Source: SIG714 sp964638675 (GTDB taxonomy: Bacteria > Bacillota > Clostridia > Oscillospirales > CAG-272). Taken from it: a stretch of DNA of 64,000 nt. The position numbers and the translations under genes are program-made. Position 1 is the stretch's first letter. Every line of letters begins with the position of its first letter. The notes beneath the pieces are model-generated. The model had not been told where the DNA came from, made no database searches, and was given only the letters and a program-made list of their open reading frames with translations. Location of the stretch: contig CAZXAU010000004.1 of the NCBI GenBank assembly GCA_964638675.1, positions 62,001-126,000 of the forward strand. The letters are read 5' to 3'. Shown here piece by piece: positions 34,061 to 43,412 of the stretch.

Positions 34061-35197
34061 TCATTCAAAGCATTCCGCATATTGAAGATCGGCTTTTATA
34101 CGGTTTTTAAGTTCGTCCGGAAAAATACCCATCCATCCTTTCCAAAAGGAGTCAGGTACGGAAGAAAAGTTTTCACTCGGTAACGTAACCTTTGATACGA
34201 GCGGAGCGGTATATTGATATTCGCCCTTACAACGAATAGAGTCATAGATTTTTTTATGTTCAAAACCTTTTTTGAAATATTCAAATGCCTGATATGAATC
34301 CTTATTACCGTGTCGGGCCTCGCATATTGCTGCGTGAAAATATAGTTCCATGACATGAAAATGTGCAATGCCGAAATTTCCATCACTGAAAACAGATTCG
34401 CACAAATGTGCGAGATCTACAAACAGTTTCGCTCCATAAGCAGTCGTAAACAGCGATATCTTTGTAAGCACCGAATTAGTGATAACATTTTTCATTTCTA
34501 TTAAAAGAGCGATTATCGCTTCACCTTGATATTTATCGCGTTCCTCTGCTCGGGTTGCTTTTGGCATAAGAATTTCACGACTCATAATTATTGAATTTTG
34601 TTTTGAAGCCAAAGCTTTTGCTTTGTCGTTGTAACCCATTTGGGCATAAACATTGACCATCATCATGATAATAACATCCCGATCCTCGGGAGAAATATCC
34701 ATACTTAAAACTTTTTCAAAGACACGAACCTCTTCCTGCCAGAATATGTTACCCGAATTATATTCGGTATCTTCATAGGCATAGTCAGAACCATCTTTGG
34801 TATAGCTTCTTGCACCGTATTTTTTCCAACCATGCATACTCAGCGCGTATCCGAGATTAACAAGGACTTTAGGTTCTGAAGGAAATTCCTCTGCGGCTGC
34901 ACGAAGCATTTCAACACATTCGGTTAAATCCCCCTGCTCATTAAGAGCCTTTTCTGCCATATCCAATATGGATTTTAATTTTTCTTGTCTGTCTTTGCTG
35001 TATCCGAAAAGCTCGTCGATGCTGATGTTGAAATAATTAGCTATCGAAGGAATAAGCTCCATATCGGGATAACCGCCGTTTGCCTCCCAACGGGAAACGG
35101 CTTGAGGACTGACCCCTAAAGCACTTGCCAGATCATCCTGCTTTCTTCCGTCACGCTGACGGAGCTGCTTTATCTTTTCGCCTATCTTGATATTCAT
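34061..35197 (-). CDS. XRE regulator with helical-repeat C-terminus (paralogue 5)
   Basis: A 378-residue paralogue of the four regulators at 17333-25368. HTH residues about 8-65 (RKQDDLASALGVSPQAVSRW, EANGGYPDMELIPSIANYFN), then helical repeats (MAEKALNEQGDLTECVEMLR, MMVNVYAQMGYNDKAKALAS). GAGGTG lies about 6 bases before the ATG. It stands alone, with CACCGGTG at its predicted +1. The C-terminal region resembles some tandem copies in pattern but not closely in sequence, so it is an older or separately acquired paralogue. Confidence 0.85.
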   Translation of the reverse strand: MNIKIGEKIKQLRQRDGRKQDDLASALGVSPQAVSRWEANGGYPDMELIPSIANYFNISIDELFGYSKDRQEKLKSILDMAEKALNEQGDLTECVEMLRAAAEEFPSEPKVLVNLGYALSMHGWKKYGARSYTKDGSDYAYEDTEYNSGNIFWQEEVRVFEKVLSMDISPEDRDVIIMMMVNVYAQMGYNDKAKALASKQNSIIMSREILMPKATRAEERDKYQGEAIIALLIEMKNVITNSVLTKISLFTTAYGAKLFVDLAHLCESVFSDGNFGIAHFHVMELYFHAAICEARHGNKDSYQAFEYFKKGFEHKKIYDSIRCKGEYQYTAPLVSKVTLPSENFSSVPDSFWKGWMGIFPDELKNRIKADLQYAECFE

Positions 35198-35230
35198 AAA
35201 TTCACCTCATATTATCAGTATTATTCATAT

Positions 35231-35253
35231 CACCGGTGTGAATATATATTATC
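35231..35253 (-). promoter_or_regulatory. Promoter -10 and +1 palindrome of XRE paralogue 5
   Basis: Minus-strand GATAAT (35253-35248), then palindrome CACCGGTG (35238-35231) at the predicted +1. Confidence 0.5.
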
Positions 35254-35519
35254 ACGAAATATATCGGCAGTCAATTATCAATTTGTTGTTTATGAAACAA
35301 GCAAGACTTGATTTTTAATAATAATTATATTTAGTATACTACCTTCATGATAATTCAAATTTAATTTTGTCAGCTTGCAAAAATTCGGGAAGAGCTGACC
35401 CCTCTACCGCCGTGATATAATTAATCGGAATCCCATATTGCAGAATGAGGAAAAAATAGAATATTCTTTGCATTGAAATCATTTCGGATATGAGTTAGAA
35501 TAACGGCGAGGTGATGAAA
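35254..35519. other. AT-rich intergenic region before the CAP-domain gene
   Basis: No gene is visible. A TATAAT at 35416-35421 with a weak TGAC-containing -35 could be the promoter of the CAP-domain gene, giving a leader near 90 bases. Confidence 0.4.
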
Positions 35520-36380
35520 ATGAAATTTATGAAATTCAACAAAAACAACAGTTCAAAAAAATTCACAAAGATCATTTCGGTAATTCTCTGCTGTGCAATT
35601 CTTATGACTGCCGGCATATCGATCCATTCATCGGCTGACAACGGTAACAAGGAATCAACGCAGGTCAGCGGTATATACACTGCATTCCGCAGTTTGTTTG
35701 ACAGGATCGTTTCGCTGTTCAGCGGAAAATGTCCGCAGGAAAACGAGAGCGAGAATATAAAGAATCCGGCAGGCAATATAAATCAGAATAATACAAACTC
35801 TTCAAACAAAGGAGATAAAACAGAAAACAAAGCGCAGAACAAAGCAGATAAAACCGAAAACAAAACAGACAATAACAGCGTAAAGGAAGAACCGAAGAAG
35901 GAGACGGTCAAGGAAAACAACAAAGACAAAAATGAAAATCAGACTGTAATCAAGGAGGATACAGTACATAAAACCGAAAACAGCACGCAAAATTCAAAAG
36001 ACAAGAGATCACAGTTTGAAAGTGAGGTCGTACGGCTTGTCAACGTAGAGCGTGCAAAGTACGGACTGAGTGCATTACAGATGAATTATTCACTTGTAGA
36101 TCTTTCAAGGCAAAAATCTCAGGATATGCATGATCTAAAATATTTCGCACATCAAAGCCCGACCTACGGAAGTGCATTTGATATGATGAAGAAGGCAGGG
36201 GTTTCGTACCGTACCGCCGGAGAGAATATCGCCATGGGTTATTCAACGCCCGAAGCGGTCGTGAATGCATGGATGAATTCCGAAGGACACAGAGCAAACA
36301 TACTCTCCTCCAAATACACACAGATCGGAGTCGGGTATGTAGAAGACGGACATTACTGGACGCAGATGTTTATCGGCTGA
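35520..36380 (+). CDS. Secreted CAP-domain (SCP/PR-1-like) protein
   Basis: A 286-residue exported protein. An N-terminal signal peptide (IISVILCCAILMTAGISIHS) is followed by a low-complexity linker of about 100 residues rich in Asn, Lys and Glu, then a CAP domain (VNVERAKYGLSALQMNYSLV ... MHDLKYFAHQSPTYGSAFDM ... TAGENIAMGYSTPEAVVNAW, then GHRANIL and GVGYVEDGHYWTQMF). The His and Glu residues of the CAP cavity are present. Bacterial relatives (YkwD/SafA-associated) are cell-wall or spore-associated, with unclear activity. The start at 35520 follows GAGGTG by 7 bases. A strong terminator follows. Confidence 0.88.
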   Translation: MKFMKFNKNNSSKKFTKIISVILCCAILMTAGISIHSSADNGNKESTQVSGIYTAFRSLFDRIVSLFSGKCPQENESENIKNPAGNINQNNTNSSNKGDKTENKAQNKADKTENKTDNNSVKEEPKKETVKENNKDKNENQTVIKEDTVHKTENSTQNSKDKRSQFESEVVRLVNVERAKYGLSALQMNYSLVDLSRQKSQDMHDLKYFAHQSPTYGSAFDMMKKAGVSYRTAGENIAMGYSTPEAVVNAWMNSEGHRANILSSKYTQIGVGYVEDGHYWTQMFIG

Positions 36381-36404
36381 TCACAACAAAAAATAAAATA
36401 TTTT

Positions 36405-36452
36405 GGGAATCCCCCCCGATTTCTATCTGAGAATCGGGGGGTTCCCTTTTTT
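36405..36452 (+). terminator. Terminator of CAP-domain gene
   Basis: GGGAA plus CCCCCCGATT pairs with AATCGGGGGG plus TTCCC, followed by seven T. One of the strongest hairpins in the window. Confidence 0.92.
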
Positions 36453-36638
36453 TCAATTCCTCTTTTTTAGTTAAAAACCGCTCTTGCAATATCTATAATT
36501 ATATGTTACAATACTTACAATAAAGGGCTGTTTTCGTGAAAGCTTATTGTATATCCGGTATGGCAACTTGAAGCAATATCACCATTTAAAGTGTTCACGC
36601 CGAAAGCCTGAATTAACAAATCGAAAGGAGTTATCTTA

Positions 36639-37796
36639 ATGGCAGAAGTATTCGATGTTGTAATTGCCGCATGCGACAGTTACGATGCCGATCTGAAATC
36701 AATACTTGAAAAAGCACTTGACGATATAAACGGTCTTGATTTTGTCAAAAAAGGAATGACGGTAGGAATCAAGGCGAACCTTGTTTCTTCAATGAAGCCC
36801 GATAAGGCAGCAACGACCCACCCGAAGCTGATAGGTGCTTTGTGCGACATTCTGACAGAACACGGTGTTTCTCAGATCATTATAGGCGACAGTCCGGGAG
36901 GGCTGTACAATTCGGTTTTTCTTTCACATGTATATTCCGCTACCGGAATGAAATCGCTTGAAAGTGACAGGATCAGATTGAACAACGATTTTTCCACCGA
37001 GCTTGTAAACGTGAACGACGCAAAGGCAATGCATTCATTCACATGCACTGCATGGCTGAAAAAGGTTGATGCAATTATCAATTTTTCCAAGCTCAAAACC
37101 CATGGAATGATGGGAATGTCTGCGGCGGTCAAAAATCTCTTTGGAACGATTCCGGGAACAATGAAGGCCGAATATCACTCACTCTACCCAAATCACGCCG
37201 ATTTTGCCAACATGCTTGTTGACCTTAACGTCTATTGGAAACCACAGCTCAATATATGTGATGCTGTTGTCGGAATGGAGGGCAACGGTCCGACTGCCGG
37301 AACGCCACGTCAGATTGGAGCTATCCTCGCCTCAAAATCTCCGTATATGCTTGATTTTGCGGCATCAAAAATAATCGGACTCACTCCCGATGAGGTGCCG
37401 ACGCTCGGCAGCTCGATAGCGAGAGGACTGACCCCCGACAGCATCGAAAAGATCAGGATATCAGGAGACCCGAACGATTTTTATATAAGCGATTATCAAA
37501 ATATTGCCGACAGAAAAAATCTTGATTTCAGTGATTTCGGAAAAACACCTTTCAAAAAAAGGCTGTATAAGATTGCCGGTGTACTGACTCGCTCAAAACC
37601 GTATACATACAAGAAAGAATGTATAGGTTGCGGAAAGTGTGCAGAGCTCTGCCCTCGCAAAACGATCCGGATAGTCAAAAAGAAGGCCGTGATCGACAGA
37701 AAGAACTGCATCCGCTGTTTTTGCTGTCAGGAATTCTGCCCTGTAGGTGCAATGAAAGTCAAGCGGTCATTTATCGGAAAAATACTCGTCAAATGA
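36639..37796 (+). CDS. DUF362 domain protein with C-terminal 2[4Fe-4S] ferredoxin
   Basis: A 385-residue iron-sulfur protein. Residues 1-300 form a DUF362 domain (GMTVGIKANLVSS, HGVSQIIIGDSPGG, INFSKLKTHGMMGMSAAVKN). Residues about 325-375 form a ferredoxin-type domain with two clusters (CIGCGKCAELCP, CIRCFCCQEFCP). DUF362-ferredoxin fusions are widespread in anaerobes and may handle redox chemistry or methyl transfer. No function is firmly established. AAAGGAG is 8 bases before the ATG. No obvious partner gene is adjacent. Confidence 0.85.
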   Translation: MAEVFDVVIAACDSYDADLKSILEKALDDINGLDFVKKGMTVGIKANLVSSMKPDKAATTHPKLIGALCDILTEHGVSQIIIGDSPGGLYNSVFLSHVYSATGMKSLESDRIRLNNDFSTELVNVNDAKAMHSFTCTAWLKKVDAIINFSKLKTHGMMGMSAAVKNLFGTIPGTMKAEYHSLYPNHADFANMLVDLNVYWKPQLNICDAVVGMEGNGPTAGTPRQIGAILASKSPYMLDFAASKIIGLTPDEVPTLGSSIARGLTPDSIEKIRISGDPNDFYISDYQNIADRKNLDFSDFGKTPFKKRLYKIAGVLTRSKPYTYKKECIGCGKCAELCPRKTIRIVKKKAVIDRKNCIRCFCCQEFCPVGAMKVKRSFIGKILVK

Positions 37797-37910
37797 ACAC
37801 AAATTTACAATTTGTTGAGGAATTCAGCGGATAAATATTGTATAATACGAACAATAGGCAAACAAAAAATGCCGAAAAACACAAACAAAAAAATGAAAAG
37901 GAGATTTATC

Positions 37911-39803
37911 ATGAATAAATCACGAATTTTTATTTCACTTCTTCTCGTTCTTGTAACGATAGTATCAATCATTCCACTGGCAATATCAGCAGACGATTCC
38001 GATGCAAAAGATACGCCAGCAGTCGGCGAAGAAGCACTTCCCGAACAGTTCTCACTCGTGGGAACGGTTCACCTTCCTCCCATCAGTAATCAGGGTGAAA
38101 TCGGATCATGCGCATCTCAGTCTATAACATATACTCAGATGACCAACGCAGTATCAAGATATATTCACTCTATCGATCCCGAGACCGATTGGAATCCTTC
38201 ATCGGGCGATCCGAAATATCTTATGTCTTCAAAATTTACATATGACTTCTCAGGCTCGGGAACAGCGTGGGTATACGATATTTTAGTTGACCACGGATGT
38301 GCAACAATGGACTACTGTGCTTTTGAAACCAACAGACAGGGCGGATACAGCATATGGTTCAGCAAACCCGCAAAAGTACCGAACGAAAAATCCACAAAAT
38401 GGACGGTCGGAAAGGACGAAATGCTCAACGCTCTCCAGTATCGTCTTACAAATTATGAACAGATCTGGGCAAGAGATATAGACGCATATGTCGACGGAAA
38501 CCTTTGCCTCACAACAACAGAAAACGGAAAAGCATTTCTTGATAAGATCAAATCTGCCGTTGTTGCAGGAAATGTCGTCGTCACAGGCGGAATTTCCGGC
38601 GGATGGAAGTATGACACACTCAAAACGGCAAGCGGAACCGCAAAAAAAGGCGAAAGTGCACTTGTTTACACTGTAAAAGGTGCCGGAGGACACCAACTTG
38701 CTATCGTAGGATACGATGACAATGTCGTCTATGACTTCGAAGGCGGTCAGATGAAGGGAGCATTCCTTGTAGCAAATTCATGGGCAGAAAGCTGGATGAA
38801 TAAGGGATACATATGGGTAATGTATGACTCGCTGAACGGCGTATCCGAATACGAGGCATTCAATTCACTTCACTCAGGAGAAGAAAGAATACCCACAATG
38901 GACCAGTATGTATTTACATATTGGGATAAAGATATCGAGATCGGACTTCCCGAGCTTATGGTTGAGGTTGAGGTATCATGCCTTAACCGTGAAAATGTAG
39001 CGGTTTACCTCACAAGAAATACCGAAACATACTACGACATATATACACCCAAAATGTTCTTCTACGGAAAAATCGGAAGGAACTACCACCCGAAGTATGA
39101 CATTACAGAAGGATTTACATTCGACGGTAAGGTTATTACAAGCACTGTAACAAAGAAAAAAACTGCAATCTTTGCATTAAAATACTCCGACCTTATCGAT
39201 TCTATACCCGAGGGTAAGAGCTTTTCAGACTATACTTGGGGTGTAAATGTATACTCTGTGGATAATGAGCCTATCATAATCAAATCGATATCACTGATCA
39301 ATTCACAAAGACAGGTAATTTCTAAGATAGACATTCCTGAGGGAGGAACTGAATTCACCGGAACTCAAAGAATTGACTGCACAAAATTCGTCTTTGATTA
39401 CACAAATCCGACGATCTCGGTAGAAGAAAACGATACATTCACCCTTGAATATACTTCAACCCCGGCAGAATATCTCGGAGTCGGAAATGACATCTCATTC
39501 AAGGTTGCTCCCGCCAACGGAAAAGAGATCACAAGCGTCAGCGTTGACGGAAACAAGATAGAAGCTGTTGACGGAGTATATACTGCTAAGCTCAGCGCAA
39601 ACACAAATATCAAGGTTGAAACCGCCGATGTAACTCCCGAAGTTACCGAAACACCCGATGTAACAGCGGCTACAACAGAACCCCAGCCCGCAAAAAATGA
39701 CAACAGCAGTACTATAGTCATCATCATAATCGCAGTAGCTCTGGTAGTAGTAGCTGCAGTAGTTGTCCTTGTAGTCGTTAAAAACAAGAAAAAGGACGCC
39801 TGA
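37911..39803 (+). CDS. Surface papain-like (C1) cysteine protease with C-terminal membrane anchor
   Basis: A 630-residue exported protease. The signal peptide occupies residues about 1-27. The C1 peptidase domain has the oxyanion Gln61 (ISNQGEIGSC), nucleophile Cys67, His261 (GAGGHQLAIVGYDD) and Asn289 (LVANSWAESW), so the active site is complete. The usual WAF after Cys is ASQ. A beta-sandwich-like region follows (about 300-590), then a Thr/Pro/Glu linker and a final hydrophobic helix plus Lys tail (VVVAAVVVLVVVKNKKKDA). No LPxTG motif, so anchoring is by the membrane. AAAAGGAG precedes the ATG at 37911. Confidence 0.87.
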   Translation: MNKSRIFISLLLVLVTIVSIIPLAISADDSDAKDTPAVGEEALPEQFSLVGTVHLPPISNQGEIGSCASQSITYTQMTNAVSRYIHSIDPETDWNPSSGDPKYLMSSKFTYDFSGSGTAWVYDILVDHGCATMDYCAFETNRQGGYSIWFSKPAKVPNEKSTKWTVGKDEMLNALQYRLTNYEQIWARDIDAYVDGNLCLTTTENGKAFLDKIKSAVVAGNVVVTGGISGGWKYDTLKTASGTAKKGESALVYTVKGAGGHQLAIVGYDDNVVYDFEGGQMKGAFLVANSWAESWMNKGYIWVMYDSLNGVSEYEAFNSLHSGEERIPTMDQYVFTYWDKDIEIGLPELMVEVEVSCLNRENVAVYLTRNTETYYDIYTPKMFFYGKIGRNYHPKYDITEGFTFDGKVITSTVTKKKTAIFALKYSDLIDSIPEGKSFSDYTWGVNVYSVDNEPIIIKSISLINSQRQVISKIDIPEGGTEFTGTQRIDCTKFVFDYTNPTISVEENDTFTLEYTSTPAEYLGVGNDISFKVAPANGKEITSVSVDGNKIEAVDGVYTAKLSANTNIKVETADVTPEVTETPDVTAATTEPQPAKNDNSSTIVIIIIAVALVVVAAVVVLVVVKNKKKDA

Positions 39804-39926
39804 ATCAAAGCTGAACAATGCCGGATAAAACTTTATCCGGCATATCAGTCCAAAAGGCAACTTACGATTTTAAATAAATCATTTTAAAAGCAGCTTTTAT
39901 AATGCAGGAAAGGATAAGTCATAACT

Positions 39927-41156
39927 ATGTATGCTCCGCTTGCAGACAGAATGAGACCGACAGATTTTGACGAAGTATGCGGTCAACATCATCTTTTCGG
40001 AGAGCGTGGAATACTGAAAAAAGTGCTCGAAAAAGGTCATATCCCGAATATGATCTTTTTCGGGCCTCCCGGAACCGGAAAGACTACTTGTGCCAATATT
40101 ATAGCCAGAAAAAGCTCGATGCAGTTTTTCAAGCTTAACGGCACTTCGGCATCGGTTGCCGACATAAAAGAGATAATATCATCTGCAAGCGGTGTGCTCT
40201 CTGAGAGCGGCGTGCTTTTGTATATCGATGAAATTCAGTATTTTAACAAAAAGCAGCAGCAATCACTGCTGGAATATCTCGAAAACGGCAAGATCACACT
40301 TATAGCATCAACCACAGAAAATCCTTACATTTATGTTTATAATGCTATAATATCACGTTCGACCGTCTTTGAATTCAAATCGCTCCTGCCGGAGGATATG
40401 ATACGCCCTCTTCGCAGGGGTTTGAAAATTCTCAATGACGAGAGTGCCACGAGTACCGAGTGCAGTGATGAAACCTTTGAATTCATTGCAAGATCTGCGG
40501 CAGGTGATGTTAGAGCCTGCCTTAATCTCCTTGAATCAGCTTATTTTATTTCGGACGGAAAAATTGACAAAGAGGCTGTCGAATCGCTGATTCCTAAGGT
40601 CGTCGGAAATTTCGACAGAGCCGGAACAGTGCATTACGACATGCTTGCAGCGTTGCAGAAATCAATTCGGGGTTCTGATCCCGATGCGGCAGTGTTTTAT
40701 CTCGCAAAAATCCTTGCAGGAGGAGATATGCTCGGTGCAATAAGACGATTGCTTGTAATCGCAAATGAAGATATAGGACTTGCATATCCGATGGCAGCAA
40801 GTATTGTCTATTCGTGCACCGAAGCCGCCAAACTCGTCGGAATGCCGGAAGCTCAGATTCCGCTCGCAAACGCAACGATCTTTCTTTCAACATGCCCTAA
40901 ATCAAATTCGGCAATGGCTGCTGTATTTAAAGCAATGGAAGCCGTAAACGAGGGAAAAGGACAGATAGTACCACCTTATATGCGTCCTGTCAACAACTAT
41001 GCAGGATATAAGTATCCACACGATTTCCCAAATCACTATGTTGAACAGCAATATCTCCCGGACGATCTCAAGAACAGTTCATTTTATGAATACGGTTCCA
41101 ACAAGGCAGAGCTTGCGGCGAAAACATATTGGGATATCGTAAAAGGAAAAAAATAA
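39927..41156 (+). CDS. rarA: Replication-associated recombination protein A (RarA/MgsA)
   Basis: A 409-residue AAA+ ATPase acting at stalled replication forks. The N-terminus matches the family (PLADRMRPTDFDEVCGQHHL). Walker A is FGPPGTGKTT, Walker B is LLYIDEIQYF, and the sensor region is ASTTENPYIYVYNAIISRS. The C-terminal tetramerisation domain is complete (SIRGSDPDAAVFYLAKILAG, NYAGYKYPHDFPNHYVEQQY). Length is normal. A GGAAAGGA stretch lies upstream of the ATG. It seems monocistronic. Confidence 0.95.
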   Translation: MYAPLADRMRPTDFDEVCGQHHLFGERGILKKVLEKGHIPNMIFFGPPGTGKTTCANIIARKSSMQFFKLNGTSASVADIKEIISSASGVLSESGVLLYIDEIQYFNKKQQQSLLEYLENGKITLIASTTENPYIYVYNAIISRSTVFEFKSLLPEDMIRPLRRGLKILNDESATSTECSDETFEFIARSAAGDVRACLNLLESAYFISDGKIDKEAVESLIPKVVGNFDRAGTVHYDMLAALQKSIRGSDPDAAVFYLAKILAGGDMLGAIRRLLVIANEDIGLAYPMAASIVYSCTEAAKLVGMPEAQIPLANATIFLSTCPKSNSAMAAVFKAMEAVNEGKGQIVPPYMRPVNNYAGYKYPHDFPNHYVEQQYLPDDLKNSSFYEYGSNKAELAAKTYWDIVKGKK

Positions 41157-41327
41157 AACAATATATTGATTGAACTATTGGCAAAATAAAATCAGAGCTT
41201 TGCCCCAAATCCCATTCAGGAAGCTTTTTAAACTTACCGAAAATGGAATCGTAAAGAGCAACAGCCCATAAACCGGTGTCCGGCATGACGATGCAATACA
41301 AGTATTTTGCCTTCGCTCTCAAGTCTT

Positions 41328-41362
41328 AACCTGAAATCTTTTATTTCAGGTTTTTTATTTTT
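41328..41362 (+). terminator. Intrinsic terminator downstream of rarA
   Basis: AACCTGAAAT (41328-41337) pairs with ATTTCAGGTT (41343-41352), then TTTTATTTTT. It lies 172 bases beyond the rarA stop. Confidence 0.9.
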
Positions 41363-41414
41363 ATCTGAGTGAAGATTTTTTCAGACTATACTTACAGTTT
41401 CTTCCACCTTAATA

Positions 41415-41757
41415 TCAGTATTTCCCGATTTTATACACAAGTGCAACTATAAACTTCAAAGTATTCAACGAAGTGTTAAGATCGTATTTCTTTTCGCTTT
41501 CGGAAAGCTAAGAATAATTAACAAAACAAAGCGTCTGTTTTAAAAATGTCGTCACGCTTCTCGCCATATGTCCAATCTTCGGAAATTCTTCCGACCACCC
41601 AGGCATAATGGACATTTTCGGCAATTTTTTCTGTCAGTGACAACAGATCTTCCGGCAAAATAATAACATCTACTAAGTGACGTCTTCCAGCATTTAATCT
41701 TCTACAGTTTTTTATTCTCTTAACCGCTCGAATAACCTTCGGCAGTATCCATATCAA
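41415..41757 (-). pseudogene. RyR-domain protein, broken by a frameshift and a nonsense codon
   Basis: Reading the minus strand from 41757, LPEDLLSLTEKIAENVHYAW and VGRISEDWTYGEKRDD match the bacterial RyR (ryanodine-receptor repeat) domain. After RDDIF the reading frame shifts at an A/T run. In the shifted frame it continues KQTLCFVNYS, a TAG where the family has Glu, then LSESEKKYDLNTSLNTLKF and a TGA at 41415. The order and spacing match intact relatives (KQTPCLVPYEELPESEKEYD pattern). No function can remain beyond a truncated 79-codon product. Confidence 0.78.
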
Positions 41758-42183
41758 AAATGAAATGGCAACTATAGAAATAACTGCAATTCCTGATTAT
41801 TTACTGACGAGAAATAAACAAAACATTGAAAAACAATTATTTCTTCTTGTCTTTGCACTGAACATTGAAAAACTCTATGACAGCACCAGCAGAGGAAGAT
41901 TTGGCTCAAATTTGTTCCCACTAAACATCTCATAATCTAATTCTTAACAATTAAATACAAACTCAAAAACAAAGATTCTTCTCATTTCGCCGTACTCATT
42001 TTATCAGACTGTTTTCAAAACTCTTTCTTTAAGTTCTGTAAATAGACTGATTTGTCCGTAAACATACTCTGAAAGCTGTAATCTTTGTGATAAAAATGAA
42101 AAACATATACAATTTAAATTGACATTTCTGCAATATGACGAAATATTTTCTATTGAGTTATTTTAATCGCTTTTTTCGCCCTC
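41758..42183. other. Non-coding AT-rich region
   Basis: No convincing gene. A 56-codon frame from 41765 lacks a ribosome site. The end of the stretch leads into the promoter of the 42264 gene. Confidence 0.4.
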
Positions 42184-42212
42184 TTTACTTTTTGTTAATT
42201 ATATGTTATAAT
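42184..42212 (+). promoter_or_regulatory. Promoter of the 42264 gene
   Basis: TTTACT (42184-42189), 17 bases, TATAAT (42207-42212). Predicted start near 42219, about 45 bases before the ATG. Confidence 0.65.
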
Positions 42213-42263
42213 TAGGCAAATGTTGGTAGCGTGCTGACAAAATAATGATTAGGAAGTATTAAC

Positions 42264-42677
42264 ATGAAAAACTCCGGACAATTGATTCTGAGAGAATCAA
42301 CCAAAACAGTCGACCAGGCGGAAAAGAGCCTGACCCTTAAGTATACACTGACAGTCGATAAAGATCGCGATAAATGTATATGTGACAGTGGTAAATGCGT
42401 AAACATTGCAGACTGCACCGTAAAATCTGATGTTGGCGATGTATACGATAATGAAATTTCTTTGATATACTCTTTGACAGTAGCTTCATTTATTGACGGA
42501 GTTGCGGATGATGAACAATATTTTGAGGATATTTCACGTAATAAAGAAGAGGCAGAGCAGATATTTGATATTATGAGCGAAAATACGGTTACCCCAGAAA
42601 CTGCCGAATATATCCTTGAAGAACTGATATCATTCGGTTTGGAAAAGATTCAATATACAGATCTATCGATATGTTGA
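42264..42677 (+). CDS. Small acidic protein of unknown function
   Basis: A 137-residue soluble protein with AGGAAG 9 bases before the ATG and a fair promoter. The N-terminal half is strand-rich (LTLKYTLTVDKDRDKCICDS ... EISLIYSLTVASFIDG). The C-terminal half is helical and acidic (NKEEAEQIFDIMSENTVTPE, then TAEYILEELISF). Four Cys are scattered, three of them between residues about 40 and 52. The N...TVTP...EEL ending resembles a small Clostridia-specific family (possibly DUF6514), but I am not sure. No signal peptide. Neighbours give no hint. Confidence 0.6.
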   Translation: MKNSGQLILRESTKTVDQAEKSLTLKYTLTVDKDRDKCICDSGKCVNIADCTVKSDVGDVYDNEISLIYSLTVASFIDGVADDEQYFEDISRNKEEAEQIFDIMSENTVTPETAEYILEELISFGLEKIQYTDLSIC

Positions 42678-42750
42678 CATACTACATATACAAGATATAA
42701 ACATTCATACTGTAGTTATGTAAAAATTAATCAGAACGTGATACCTGATA

Positions 42751-42821
42751 ATATTGTGGCTTTGCCACGAACAATATAGGGTTGAGTCATTCGCTCCTGA
42801 AAAGCCTTTGACTCTGCCCTA
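42751..42821 (+). repeat. Two consecutive hairpins, second of dispersed GAGTCA type
   Basis: The first hairpin has GTGGC-TTT-GCCAC extended by ATATT/AATAT (42751-42777). The second has TAGGG...GAGTCA (42777-42789) pairing with TGACTC...CCCTA (42809-42821). The second resembles the hairpin at 63171-63201. Confidence 0.6.
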
Positions 42822-42862
42822 TTTGTTATAAAAAATAGATCGATGTAGATAAGATATCGTAT

Positions 42863-42890
42863 GGCGAGAGTTTGCTCTCGCCGCTTTTTT
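42863..42890 (+). terminator. Intrinsic terminator
   Basis: GGCGAGAG (42863-42870), loop TTTG, CTCTCGCC (42875-42882), then GCTTTTTT. It ends transcription coming from the 42264 gene. Confidence 0.92.
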
Positions 42891-43352
42891 ATATAATAAT
42901 AAAACGTCATGGATAAGGTTATATATTTATTGTTTATATGTAAACCGTAAGGCGGGCAGTTTTAAGTTCGGCGATAATACTGTCAACTTTTCTTTTTTGT
43001 GTCTGTCTTAATTTGTGACAGCAGCTTCTTTGACATTGTTTTTTACTATATTTATATAAATTGTTCACATTTTGTTAATGCAGTCAAGTCCAATATCTTT
43101 AAAAGCATCGTTTTTTATTGCTATAACTATAAATGTTCCGTACGACTTTTTTCGATTTATTATCTCTTTTTTAAAGCAAAATGAACTAAAAAGCGAAAAA
43201 GAATAAAAAAAGTTGTTCGTTATTTTTAACGAAATTTCAGCTATAAAATCCAGTTTTATTGATACGATTCAAAAAAACAGCTTAAAAAACGGTTATTTTA
43301 TGTTTTTATTTTTTCATATCAATAAATTTAATAATTTCTGATTTTGTAACAC
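42891..43352. other. AT-rich non-coding stretch before radC
   Basis: Very AT-rich. The one open frame (43000-43184) has no ribosome site and a composition of Tyr, Phe and Ile codons expected from AT-rich non-coding DNA. Nothing further seen. Confidence 0.45.
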
Positions 43353-43381
43353 TTGATTTGAAAGAAAAATTATTGTATAAT
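43353..43381 (+). promoter_or_regulatory. radC promoter
   Basis: TTGATT (43353-43358), 17 bases, TATAAT (43376-43381). The predicted start near 43388 leaves a leader of only about 25 bases. Confidence 0.82.
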
Positions 43382-43412
43382 AGCTTGAGATGTGCTGAAA
43401 AAGGAGAGTTTA

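Noticed and set aside
41765..41935. 56-codon open frame (plus strand) in the AT-rich gap after the RyR pseudogene
   Set aside because: No ribosome binding site, no recognisable motif, and length expected by chance in such a region.
43000..43184. 61-codon open frame with many Tyr, Phe and Ile codons
   Set aside because: Composition follows the AT-rich DNA, no ribosome site, directly before a good radC promoter that would not serve it.
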